Of a DNA stretch of 64,000 nucleotides, positions 53,161-60,893 are shown in pieces. The translations under genes and the position numbers were made by a program. Source of the DNA: Bin55 sp963667455 (GTDB lineage: Bacteria; Pseudomonadota; Gammaproteobacteria; Pseudomonadales; Azotimanducaceae); contig CAXXFR010000026.1 of the NCBI GenBank assembly GCA_963667455.2, positions 310,001 to 374,000 on the forward strand. Direction: 5' to 3'. Each line of letters opens with the position of its first letter. Position 1 is the stretch's first letter. The notes under the pieces were generated by a model. The model was not told the origin of the DNA. It did no database searches and worked only from the letters and a program-made list of their open reading frames with translations.

Positions 53161-53879
53161 CGCAACCAGTTGCCGATCGAGACCACTCTGTAGATCTTCT
53201 CGACCGCTACCAGTCAACACTGAAGTCATTGCGCAACGCCGCAATCGACGCAAATCGAGATCCGGAATCGATCATGTTGGTCGCTGCAAGCAAGAGTCGA
53301 ACTATCGCAGAAATCGGCGAACTGGCTTCCTTGGGACATCGTCACTTCGGCGAAAACTATGTCTCCGATGCGCAACCGAAGATCCGGCAACTCGCTGACC
53401 GCCAGCTAGTCTGGCACTTCATCGGAACCATCCAGTCCAACAAGACTCGTCAGATCGCTCAACACTTCGACTGGGTCCAATCGATCGACAGCGCTCGCAT
53501 CGGTAGACGATTGAACGACGCAAGAGAACATCATTCTTGTAGCGATCCCCTCAACATCTGCATCCAAGTCAATGTGGACAACGAACCGCAAAAGTCTGGA
53601 GTGAACATGCACCAAGTCGCCGAATTGCTCAATTCGCTGCAGTCGCTACCTCAACTAAGAGTGCGGGGACTCATGGCTATTCCCAAAGCAGTTTCCGAGC
53701 CCGAATCGTCGCGCAAGGCATTTAGTACTCTTTACGAAGTTTTTGAGCGACTGAGACCTGCGGCCTCGGAACATTGGGACACAGTGTCCATGGGAATGTC
53801 AAGCGACTACGCAATAGCCATCCAAGAAGGTGCCTCCATGGTGCGCATCGGCACTGACATATTTGGTCCTCGCTCATGA
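53157..53879 (+). CDS. yggS: PLP homeostasis protein (YggS/PROSC family)
   Basis: 240 residues. Binds pyridoxal phosphate and helps control its level; it has an alanine-racemase-type barrel without enzymatic activity. Motifs: LVAASKSRTIAEIGELASLG (the lysine in SKS binds PLP), HRHFGENYVSDAQPKI, WHFIGTIQSNKTRQIA, VRGLMAIP, and the C-terminal SMGMSSDYAIAIQEGASMVR. The start is TTG overlapping the yqgF stop; the next start overlaps its stop (ATGA). yggS-proC-yggT is a conserved trio. Confidence 0.95.
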   Translation: MTQPVADRDHSVDLLDRYQSTLKSLRNAAIDANRDPESIMLVAASKSRTIAEIGELASLGHRHFGENYVSDAQPKIRQLADRQLVWHFIGTIQSNKTRQIAQHFDWVQSIDSARIGRRLNDAREHHSCSDPLNICIQVNVDNEPQKSGVNMHQVAELLNSLQSLPQLRVRGLMAIPKAVSEPESSRKAFSTLYEVFERLRPAASEHWDTVSMGMSSDYAIAIQEGASMVRIGTDIFGPRS

Positions 53880-54682
53880 CCTGCACCGTTGCGATTGTTG
53901 GCGGCGGACACATGGGCACGGCTTTGGCCCGAGGGTTTGCCGACCACTCGAAATTGCAGCCTCGCATCGTTGTTGCGGACCGCAATGAACACAAACTGAA
54001 CGTCTATTCCCAACCTTCGATCGAAACGACTCGGAGCGCCGGCTCTGCAATCAACGAAGCACAGGTCGCTGTGCTGGCCGTCAAACCTCAGTCCATCAAA
54101 TCCGTAGTACAAGACCACGTCGCTACGTTGCGAGAACGATTGGTTGTATCGGTCGCGGCCGGCGTTCCCATGCAGTTGCTGGAGTCATGGCTCGGCAACG
54201 AAACCGCCATTGTTCACGCCATGCCCAATCTCCCAGTTGCACTCGGACAGGGAGTGATTGGACTGACTGCCAACGCCAGCGTCTCGCCCGACCAACGGCA
54301 ACTTACCGAACAACTGTTTGCGGGTACTGGAGAGCTCGTTTGGCTGAGCGACGATCGGCATGTCGATGTCGCCACAGCAGTGTCCGGAAGCGGACCAGCG
54401 TATTTCTTCTATGCTATGGAAGCGATGATTCGAGCGGCGGAAAGTATTGGATTGGATAGAAAAACAGCGAGAAGATTCGTTGTTGGAACTGCTCTGGGAG
54501 CTGCAACCATGGCATCGAAGTCCGAGCACGACCCCTCAGAGCTTCGCAGTCAGGTAGCTTCCCGAGGCGGCACCACTGAACGTGCCCTCGCCACACTAGA
54601 TGCCAATCGAGTGCAGGAATCCATTGTTAAAGCCGTACAAAGCGCATACGCTCGCACGGCAGAATTGACTGCGAGTCTGTAA
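53876..54682 (+). CDS. proC: Pyrroline-5-carboxylate reductase
   Basis: 268 residues. Reduces pyrroline-5-carboxylate to proline with NAD(P)H, the last step of proline synthesis. The Rossmann start is VAIVGGGHMGTALARGF, then VAVLAVKPQSI, VVSVAAGVP and HAMPNLPVALGQGVIGLT. The signature near the end is LRSQVASRGGTTERAL, where the usual form is VTSPGGTT; Arg-Gly for Pro-Gly is a small oddity. The start overlaps the yggS stop by four bases. Normal length. Confidence 0.95.
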   Translation: MTCTVAIVGGGHMGTALARGFADHSKLQPRIVVADRNEHKLNVYSQPSIETTRSAGSAINEAQVAVLAVKPQSIKSVVQDHVATLRERLVVSVAAGVPMQLLESWLGNETAIVHAMPNLPVALGQGVIGLTANASVSPDQRQLTEQLFAGTGELVWLSDDRHVDVATAVSGSGPAYFFYAMEAMIRAAESIGLDRKTARRFVVGTALGAATMASKSEHDPSELRSQVASRGGTTERALATLDANRVQESIVKAVQSAYARTAELTASL

Positions 54683-54697
54683 GAGGGACTTCCACCA

Positions 54698-55246
54698 ATG
54701 CTGACTCTCATTGACATTCTGCTCCGCCTCGCTTCGATGTTCTTCCTGCTGCGATTTCTCGTTCAGGTCGTACACGCTCAATACAACCAGCCCATTGTCA
54801 CAGCGATCAACAACCTCACCGACCCTGTTCTAAAGCCACTACGTTCCGTACTGCCAAGTTCTCGACGTCTTGATCTCGCATCGCTGTTGGTCACGATGGC
54901 TCTGCAAATCGCCAGCGTGTACGCGGCCTTCCCGCATGCCAACGAGGAGCTCATTAGTCCAGCCTGGTGGTGGTTCATCTGGATGGGTGTCGTATCCACG
55001 CTCCATTTGTCGGTGTGGATCTTCCTGGTCGCCATTCTGGTATCTGCAATCATGAGCTGGATCGCACCTAATGTGTTTTCACCGGCTGCAGATCTAGCCC
55101 GCCAGTTCTCGGAACCGTTTCTTGCGCCGATCCGGAAGATCCTGCCACCCATGGCAGGGTTCGACTTTTCGCCAATGGTGGGAATGTTCATCCTGTTCGC
55201 ACTCAACTCCTACGTGATTCCGGTGCTCAGCAGCATTGGGTCGTGA
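54698..55246 (+). CDS. yggT: YggT-family integral membrane protein
   Basis: 182 residues with two YGGT modules, each with two membrane helices. Motifs: IDILLRLASMFFLLRFLVQV, the loop VTAINNLTDPVLKPLRSVLP, and in the second half LARQFSEPFLAPIRKILPPM, followed by MVGMFILFALNSYVIPVL. Related to YlmG/YCF19 proteins, linked to osmotic tolerance and cell division. It starts 15 bases after proC, and its end precedes metX by 13 bases. A standard neighbour of proC in gammaproteobacteria. Confidence 0.92.
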   Translation: MLTLIDILLRLASMFFLLRFLVQVVHAQYNQPIVTAINNLTDPVLKPLRSVLPSSRRLDLASLLVTMALQIASVYAAFPHANEELISPAWWWFIWMGVVSTLHLSVWIFLVAILVSAIMSWIAPNVFSPAADLARQFSEPFLAPIRKILPPMAGFDFSPMVGMFILFALNSYVIPVLSSIGS

Positions 55247-55259
55247 TGCACGTGCATCT

Positions 55260-56396
55260 ATGTCTAAACCGGAGAGCCTAGACACAGGGTCCGTTGGAGT
55301 AGTAACGCCGTCCATTTGCGAATTCGAGCAGGGTGTGTCCCTGCAATGCGGCGAGACTCTTCCGAAATTTGAACTCATCTACGAGACGTATGGGAAACTT
55401 AACGCCCAGAAGTCCAACGCCGTACTGGTGTGCCATGCACTGTCCGGCCACCACCACGCTGCCGGATTTCACAGCCCCGAAGAAACCCGGCCGGGATGGT
55501 GGGACAACTGCATAGGACCTGGCAAACCGATCGACACCAGCAGGTTCCATGTGGTTTCACTCAACAATCTCGGAGGCTGCCACGGCTCGACCGGCCCCAT
55601 TTCGACCGATCCACAGACAGGGAAGCCCTTCGGTTCCTCCTTTCCGACCATAACGGTGAAAGACTGGGTAAAGACGCAGACCATGCTCGCCGACGCACTC
55701 GGAATCGAGAAGTTCGCCGCAGTGATCGGCGGAAGTCTAGGAGGCATGCAAGCTCTGCAGTGGAGCATCGACTATCCGGAGCGAATCGGCCACGCGATTC
55801 TCATCGCGTGCGCGTCCAAACTCTCCGCGCAGAACATTGCCTTCAACGAAATCGCTCGTCTAGCCATCAAGATGGACTCGATTGAACCCGCTGAGCAGCG
55901 ACAGATGTCAGGTCTCGGTCTAGCACGAATGATTGGACACGTGACCTATCTGTCGGACGACTCCATGGGCACCAAGTTCGGTCGGGACATCAAGACGGGA
56001 GACCTCGAGAGTGGTCGCGATGTGCAGTTCGAGGTCGAGAGCTACCTGCACTACCAGGGTTCGCGTTTCGCCAAAGCGTTCGATCCCAACACCTACATTC
56101 TGGTTACCAAAGCACTCGACTACTTTGACCCAGCAATCGAATACGAAGACAATCTTGTGGAAACACTCCGGTCGGCAATGGCTCGGTTTCTCGTGATCTC
56201 CTTTTCGAGCGATTGGCGATTCTCGCCCGAGCGATCCAATGAGATCGTCGACGCTCTAATTGCAGCCGGAAAGAACACCGTCAGCGCCAATGTTGTGAGC
56301 AGTATGGGACACGATTCGTTCCTGATGGATATTCCCCGATACTTCGCGGTTCTGCGGGAGTACCTGAGCGGCGTGGCAGACGAGGTTGGCACATGA
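55260..56396 (+). CDS. metX: Homoserine O-acyltransferase (MetX)
   Basis: 378 residues from the ATG at 55260; a TTG 24 bases upstream overlaps yggT and is unlikely. Alpha/beta-hydrolase fold that transfers an acetyl or succinyl group to homoserine, the first step of methionine synthesis. Motifs: CHALSGHHHAAG, LNNLGGCHGSTGPIS, the nucleophile elbow GGSLGGMQALQW (Ser159), SFSSDWRFSPERS (Asp) and SSMGHDSFLMD (His). Acetyl versus succinyl specificity cannot be read safely by eye. The pairing with MetW, overlapping by four bases, is the typical proteobacterial arrangement. Confidence 0.95.
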   Translation: MSKPESLDTGSVGVVTPSICEFEQGVSLQCGETLPKFELIYETYGKLNAQKSNAVLVCHALSGHHHAAGFHSPEETRPGWWDNCIGPGKPIDTSRFHVVSLNNLGGCHGSTGPISTDPQTGKPFGSSFPTITVKDWVKTQTMLADALGIEKFAAVIGGSLGGMQALQWSIDYPERIGHAILIACASKLSAQNIAFNEIARLAIKMDSIEPAEQRQMSGLGLARMIGHVTYLSDDSMGTKFGRDIKTGDLESGRDVQFEVESYLHYQGSRFAKAFDPNTYILVTKALDYFDPAIEYEDNLVETLRSAMARFLVISFSSDWRFSPERSNEIVDALIAAGKNTVSANVVSSMGHDSFLMDIPRYFAVLREYLSGVADEVGT

Positions 56397-56989
56397 GAAT
56401 CGACTTGGAGCATGTAGCGAACTTAGTCGAGCCCAAGTCACGAGTCTTGGATCTTGGATGCGGAGACGGCGAACTGCTCGCTTACTTGCAGGAGAACAAG
56501 GAAATCAGCGGCTACGGCATCGAGAAAGATCAAGAGGCGATCGAAAACTGCATCCAACGCGGCGTCAACGTGATCGAGCACGACCTCAATTCCGGTCTGG
56601 ATCGCTTTCCAGATGACAGTTTCGACATTGTGGTCATGACCGAGACCTTGCAGGCATTGGAGTCGCCGCGGACACTATTGCGGGAGCTACTCCGCATCGC
56701 CAAGAAATGTGTCGTCTCCTTTCCCAATTTCGGTCATTGGAGCTGTCGGTCTCAGCTGTTCTTCAAGGGTCGCATGCCGGTCGCACCGCACCTGCCTCAT
56801 GCTTGGCACGACACGCCGAACATCCACCTGTGCACTTTCCGGGACTTCGACCAACTGTGCGACGAAGAAGGCTTGGAAGTTGTGGAGCGAAGCGTCGTGG
56901 ATCCGCAGTATCGCAAAGTAACCACCAAGAACGCGTTTTCCAATCTATTCGGTGCGACTGGCTTCTACGTGCTGGGACGAGCAAGTTGA
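56393..56989 (+). CDS. metW: Methionine biosynthesis protein MetW
   Basis: 198 residues with a class I methyltransferase fold: RVLDLGCGDGELLAYLQENK is SAM-binding motif I, then GYGIEKDQEAIENCIQRGVN and FDIVVMTETLQALESP. MetW works with MetX in homoserine acylation. The end KNAFSNLFGATGFYVL is family-typical. The start overlaps metX by four bases (ATGA), and the stop overlaps the following TTG start. Confidence 0.95.
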   Translation: MRIDLEHVANLVEPKSRVLDLGCGDGELLAYLQENKEISGYGIEKDQEAIENCIQRGVNVIEHDLNSGLDRFPDDSFDIVVMTETLQALESPRTLLRELLRIAKKCVVSFPNFGHWSCRSQLFFKGRMPVAPHLPHAWHDTPNIHLCTFRDFDQLCDEEGLEVVERSVVDPQYRKVTTKNAFSNLFGATGFYVLGRAS

Positions 56990-57426
56990 AACGCTGGATT
57001 CTGATTGCACTGCTGGCTGTTGCGCCGATCGCAATCGGCGAGCAGTCTGTTGACTTCGCCGAAGGATCCGTTCAATACAGCGTGCTTCCAACAACTTTTC
57101 TGACGGAAGAGACTGCCGAGAAGTATGGGATCGTTCGCGGTGCCAATCGTGCTTTCTGCAACATCTCCGTTGTCGACGACGACGGCAAGCCCATCAAGGC
57201 GGAAGTTACGGGTAGCTTCAAGAACCTGTTGGGACAAACAACCAAGCTGTCGTTCGAGAAGGTCCAAGATGGGGAAGCCGTCTACTACCTGGCCAAGTTC
57301 AGGTACACCGAAGGCGAGAAGCTGAAGTTCAAGTTCGAGGTCAAGACGGCCAAACGAACGATTGACGTCGAACACGAGCAGGAAATCTACAACCTCGAAG
57401 TCGGCGATAAGAAATCCAATTCTTGA
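56986..57426 (+). CDS. DUF4426 exported protein
   Basis: 146 residues starting with TTG at 56986, four bases overlapping the metW stop. The signal peptide LKRWILIALLAVAPIAIG is followed by a beta-rich domain: SVQYSVLPTTFLTEETAEKYGI, KAFCNISVVDDDGKP-like (RAFCNISVVDDDGKPIKAEV) and EVTGSFKNLLGQ. This matches DUF4426, a small periplasmic family found after metW in gammaproteobacteria and one of the best lineage markers in the window. Function unknown. Missing an ATG, it is easily overlooked. Confidence 0.9.
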   Translation: MKRWILIALLAVAPIAIGEQSVDFAEGSVQYSVLPTTFLTEETAEKYGIVRGANRAFCNISVVDDDGKPIKAEVTGSFKNLLGQTTKLSFEKVQDGEAVYYLAKFRYTEGEKLKFKFEVKTAKRTIDVEHEQEIYNLEVGDKKSNS

Positions 57427-57496
57427 CCTGATGCGAGCAGTTTCGTAACACCACACATGGGCATGCGATCAAAGTTCGGCCTCTCGTAGGACTCCA

Positions 57497-58123
57497 ATGG
57501 CGCAAGACGACAAGCCCATTCTGGTAGCTCTATCCACGCAGAATCCCCACAAATTGGAGGAGATTCGCACACTCTTGCAGAGTTGCCCTATCGAACTGCA
57601 TCCGCTGAAGAAGTGGAGAGTGCGCTCCGCACGTGAAACCGCATCCACTTTCGTAGAAAACGCAATCCTCAAAGCCCGACATGCATGTACACGCCTGGAT
57701 CTTCCGGCGATCGCTGATGATTCAGGGTTGGTAGTTCCTGCACTGGGAGGTGCACCGGGTATACGCTCCGCTCGATTTGCTGAGGATGGCGCTAGTGCCC
57801 AACAGAACAACCGGATGCTACTTAGTCTCATGTTTGGGGGCTCGAGTCCAGTCCAAGACACATCCGCTTATTTCCACTCAGTGCTTGTATACATGGGCCA
57901 CAAAGACGAACCGGATCCCATCATTGCCTTTGGCACGTGGCACGGACGAATAGTCGAACAGCCGCGAGGAAGCAACGGATTTGGGTATGACCCTTTGTTC
58001 GTGCCCGACGGAGGTTCATTGACGGCAGCCGAACTGGATACCGAGACCAAGAATCGACTGAGTCATCGAGGGCAAGCGGCAACTCGTTTCGTTGAACAGT
58101 TGAACGAACGTCTCGCCCGATAA
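57497..58123 (+). CDS. rdgB: XTP/dITP pyrophosphatase (RdgB/HAM1)
   Basis: 208 residues. Hydrolyses non-canonical purine triphosphates (dITP, XTP) to monophosphates, keeping them out of DNA and RNA. Motifs: STQNPHKLEEIRTLLQ, TFVENAILKARHA, LPAIADDSGLVVPAL (Asp74/75, metal and base recognition), GAPGIRSARFA, and FGTWHGRIVEQPRGSNGFGY with DPLFVPDG. Length is normal. The ATG of hemW follows its stop with no gap. Confidence 0.95.
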   Translation: MAQDDKPILVALSTQNPHKLEEIRTLLQSCPIELHPLKKWRVRSARETASTFVENAILKARHACTRLDLPAIADDSGLVVPALGGAPGIRSARFAEDGASAQQNNRMLLSLMFGGSSPVQDTSAYFHSVLVYMGHKDEPDPIIAFGTWHGRIVEQPRGSNGFGYDPLFVPDGGSLTAAELDTETKNRLSHRGQAATRFVEQLNERLAR

Positions 58124-59215
58124 ATGGACGGTCTCTACGTCCACATTCCGTGGTGCGTGCGTAAGTGTCCCTACTGCGACTTCAATTCCCATGAAGCTCG
58201 CAACGGATTCGACGAGTCTGCTTACGTTGATCGACTAATCGAAGACTTCAAAGACGAACTCGCCCAACAAGCCAACGGCATTTCGACTGTCTACTTCGGC
58301 GGAGGCACTCCAAGTCTTTTCAGCGCGGAGTCTTTTCACCGTTTGTTGAATCGTCCCGAACTAGCACAGGTTGTAGAGACAACCATGGAGGCCAATCCGG
58401 GAACGACCGAGCATCTCGACTTCGACCACTATAAGCAAGCCGGAATCACTCGATTGTCACTTGGCATTCAGTCGTTTAATGCGAAGCATCTGAAGTCCTT
58501 GGGTCGAATACATGGGCCTGAGGAGTCTCATCGTGCGCTCGAAGAAGCACTAAAGGTGGAGTTCAACTCGGTGAACCTTGATCTGATGTTCGGTCTGCCC
58601 GATCAGACGACCGAACAATCTCTCGAAGACCTGAGAGCTGCGATCTCGTATGAGCCTCAACACATTTCGTGGTACGAGCTCACCATCGAACCCAACACTG
58701 TTTTTGCCAAATCTCCACCGTCTCGCCCATCTCCAGATCATCTCGCTGAGATGGGAACGCTCGGCTCTGCTCTCCTTCAAGAGAACGGATATGTGCAATA
58801 CGAAGTATCGGCGTTTGCAAAGCCAAGCTTTGAATGCCTGCACAACATGAACTATTGGACGTTTGGAGACTACATTGGGATCGGAGCTGGTGCACATGGC
58901 AAACGCACAACCGAGTCAGGGGTCTTCCGCACAGCCAAGCCGCGGATGCCAAATTCCTATCTCAAGGGAACTCCGAAGACTGAAACTCCAATCGCTGAGA
59001 ACGAGCTCCCCGTCGAGTTCATGATGAACGTACTTCGATTGATCGAAGGAGTGGATGAATCCTGCTACGCTGCTCGCACGGGCCAGTCACTCGAGACTAT
59101 TCGATCCACTGTCGACCGATTGCGAGCGTGGGACCTCCTGCATCCAACACGAATCCAGCTTAGCTCGAAAAGTCGCAACCAACTCAATGGAGTCGTCGCA
59201 GAGTTCCTCGCCTAA
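58124..59215 (+). CDS. hemW: Radical SAM protein HemW (haem chaperone-like)
   Basis: 363 residues. MDGLYVHIPWCVRKCPYCDF has the radical-SAM cluster CxxxCxxC (Cys11, 15, 18). Also STVYFGGGTPSLFSAESF, VETTMEANPGTTE, RLSLGIQSFN, and the C-terminal HemN-type region (YWTFGDYIGIGAGAHGK). HemW binds haem and is thought to deliver it; it is not a coproporphyrinogen oxidase. A typical follower of rdgB in gammaproteobacteria. It converges with the peroxiredoxin gene, with 24 bases between the stops. Confidence 0.95.
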   Translation: MDGLYVHIPWCVRKCPYCDFNSHEARNGFDESAYVDRLIEDFKDELAQQANGISTVYFGGGTPSLFSAESFHRLLNRPELAQVVETTMEANPGTTEHLDFDHYKQAGITRLSLGIQSFNAKHLKSLGRIHGPEESHRALEEALKVEFNSVNLDLMFGLPDQTTEQSLEDLRAAISYEPQHISWYELTIEPNTVFAKSPPSRPSPDHLAEMGTLGSALLQENGYVQYEVSAFAKPSFECLHNMNYWTFGDYIGIGAGAHGKRTTESGVFRTAKPRMPNSYLKGTPKTETPIAENELPVEFMMNVLRLIEGVDESCYAARTGQSLETIRSTVDRLRAWDLLHPTRIQLSSKSRNQLNGVVAEFLA

Positions 59216-59239
59216 ATCAGCAATCAGTTCACTCAACGA

Positions 59240-59899
59240 TCAATCAGGCTGCGGAACGATTCTTAGATAAGGTCTCGGTGCTTTCCATCCATCGGGGAAA
59301 CGATCCCTAGCTTCCTCATCGGAAACAGCAGGAACAATGATCACATCGTCGCCTTGCTTCCAATTGACGGGAGTTGCAACCTGATGGTTGGCTGTTAATT
59401 GACACGAGTCGAGCAATCGCAATACTTCATCGAAGTTTCGACCGGTGCTCATGGGATACGTCAACATCGCCTTGATCCTCTTGTCGGGTCCAATGACGAA
59501 TACCGATCGAACGGTCGCATTGTCAATAGGCGTGCGGCCCTCACTACTGTCGCCTTCTTCTTCCGGTAGCATGTCGTACAGTTTGGCAACCGCAAGAGTG
59601 GGATCGCCAATGAGCGGATAGGTGACCTTGTTCCCCTGAGTCTGCTCGATGTCGTCCAACCACTCTTTGTGGCTACTCACTGGGTCAACCGACAACCCAA
59701 TGATCTTGCAGTTGCGAGCTGCAAAGTCGTTTGATAGACCTGCCATGTAGCCCAGTTCCGTTGTGCACACTGGCGTGAAATCCTTCGGATGCGAGAACAG
59801 AATGGCCCAACCATCGCCGATCCATTCGTGGAACTTGATCGAGCCATGTGTGGTTTCCGCACCGAAATCCGGTGCTTCAGAGTTGATTCGTAAAGCCAT
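59240..59899 (-). CDS. 1-Cys peroxiredoxin (Prx6 type)
   Basis: 219 residues. Reduces hydrogen and organic peroxides. HPKDFTPVCTTELGYMAGL holds the peroxidatic Cys45 in PxxxTxxC context. KIIGLSVDPVSSHKEWL and RSVFVIGPDKRIKAMLTYPM, then STGRNFDEVLRLLDS, are hallmarks of the Prx6 group, with a C-terminal extension (KQGDDVIIVPAVSDEEA, APRPYLRIV). No second conserved resolving Cys. Likely cytosolic. Convergent with hemW. Confidence 0.95.
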   Translation of the reverse strand: MALRINSEAPDFGAETTHGSIKFHEWIGDGWAILFSHPKDFTPVCTTELGYMAGLSNDFAARNCKIIGLSVDPVSSHKEWLDDIEQTQGNKVTYPLIGDPTLAVAKLYDMLPEEEGDSSEGRTPIDNATVRSVFVIGPDKRIKAMLTYPMSTGRNFDEVLRLLDSCQLTANHQVATPVNWKQGDDVIIVPAVSDEEARDRFPDGWKAPRPYLRIVPQPD

Positions 59900-60107
59900 T
59901 GTGTTGCGTCTCCAAAGTGCGGGTCATGCCAGTCGTAACGGTAAAATCAAGCATAGCAAAGTCATGCTAGAAACGAATTTCAACGGCTTCTTCAATTCGA
60001 TATGGATATCGAACGCACTTGCTCCTACAGTGAAATTGAAATGACTTCCGGGATTGCCAAGGTGTTGTCCAATCACAGATCCTCGCAAACGTGAACGGTT
60101 CGACTTC

Positions 60108-60815
60108 ATGACTGCAAGACCTCAGCATGGCAATGACCTACTGGTGTCGGCAAGTGAGCTCGAGGCATTGCGGAAAGCAACCTCGGCAGAGTCCGTTGGT
60201 AGCAACGCCAACCGCTTTCGGAGAATCATCAGCTGGATCGAGCGAGCCGAGTCGCTCTACGATCAGTCGGATCCGGATTGGGATGGTTCGTTCCTGTTCT
60301 ATTGGATTGCGTTTAACGCCGCATACGATGGCGGCAATTCAACTGACTACGACAGCGCGATGCACCGGATCGAGGATCTGCTAGGGAGCATGTTGTCTCT
60401 CGATAGCGATCAACGGATCTACAACATTGTGTGGATCCAGTTCTCAACGTCGGTTCGAACACTGCTTGAGAACAAGTACATCTTTCAGCCTTACTGGGAC
60501 TTCCAGACAGGCAAGGACTCAAACTCCGACTGGGAAACCGAGTTTCAGAGACAGAATATTCAAGCAGCCGCTTGGCTAGGCAATCGTGGCAGATGCCAAC
60601 AACTGCTGTCTCTTGTCTTTCGCAGACTGTACGTTCTGAGGAATCAGCTCGTGCACGGGTCGGCGACCTACCAGGGCTCGATCAATCGTGATCAAGTTCG
60701 AGACGGAGCGAAGATCTTGCGGTGCTTCATTCCGAGATTTGCAAAGATCATGCTCGAGAATCCTAAAACTGACTGGGGTCCAATCTCGTATCCGGCGATC
60801 AACATAGGTCGATAG
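60108..60815 (+). CDS. HEPN-like protein of unknown function
   Basis: 235 residues from the ATG at 60108 (MTARPQHGNDLLVSASELEA). All-helical. The middle FLFYWIAFNAAYDGG and late RLYVLRNQLVHGSATYQG fit HEPN-type proteins: RNQLVH matches the RxxxxH ribonuclease motif (Arg178, His183). Near the end, NRDQVRDGAKILRCFIPRF, MLENPKTDWG and SYPAIN recall a set of uncharacterised ~230-residue proteins. It stands alone between the core block and the DUF4143 gene, and no nucleotidyltransferase antitoxin (the usual HEPN partner) is present. RNase activity is possible but not shown. Confidence 0.65.
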   Translation: MTARPQHGNDLLVSASELEALRKATSAESVGSNANRFRRIISWIERAESLYDQSDPDWDGSFLFYWIAFNAAYDGGNSTDYDSAMHRIEDLLGSMLSLDSDQRIYNIVWIQFSTSVRTLLENKYIFQPYWDFQTGKDSNSDWETEFQRQNIQAAAWLGNRGRCQQLLSLVFRRLYVLRNQLVHGSATYQGSINRDQVRDGAKILRCFIPRFAKIMLENPKTDWGPISYPAINIGR

Positions 60816-60893
60816 TCGGTCGCCTTACAAATTCCTGCGAAAGTCAACCCACAGCTTCGCTACGCGGGATCAAGACGCCGAGACAGACATCTT

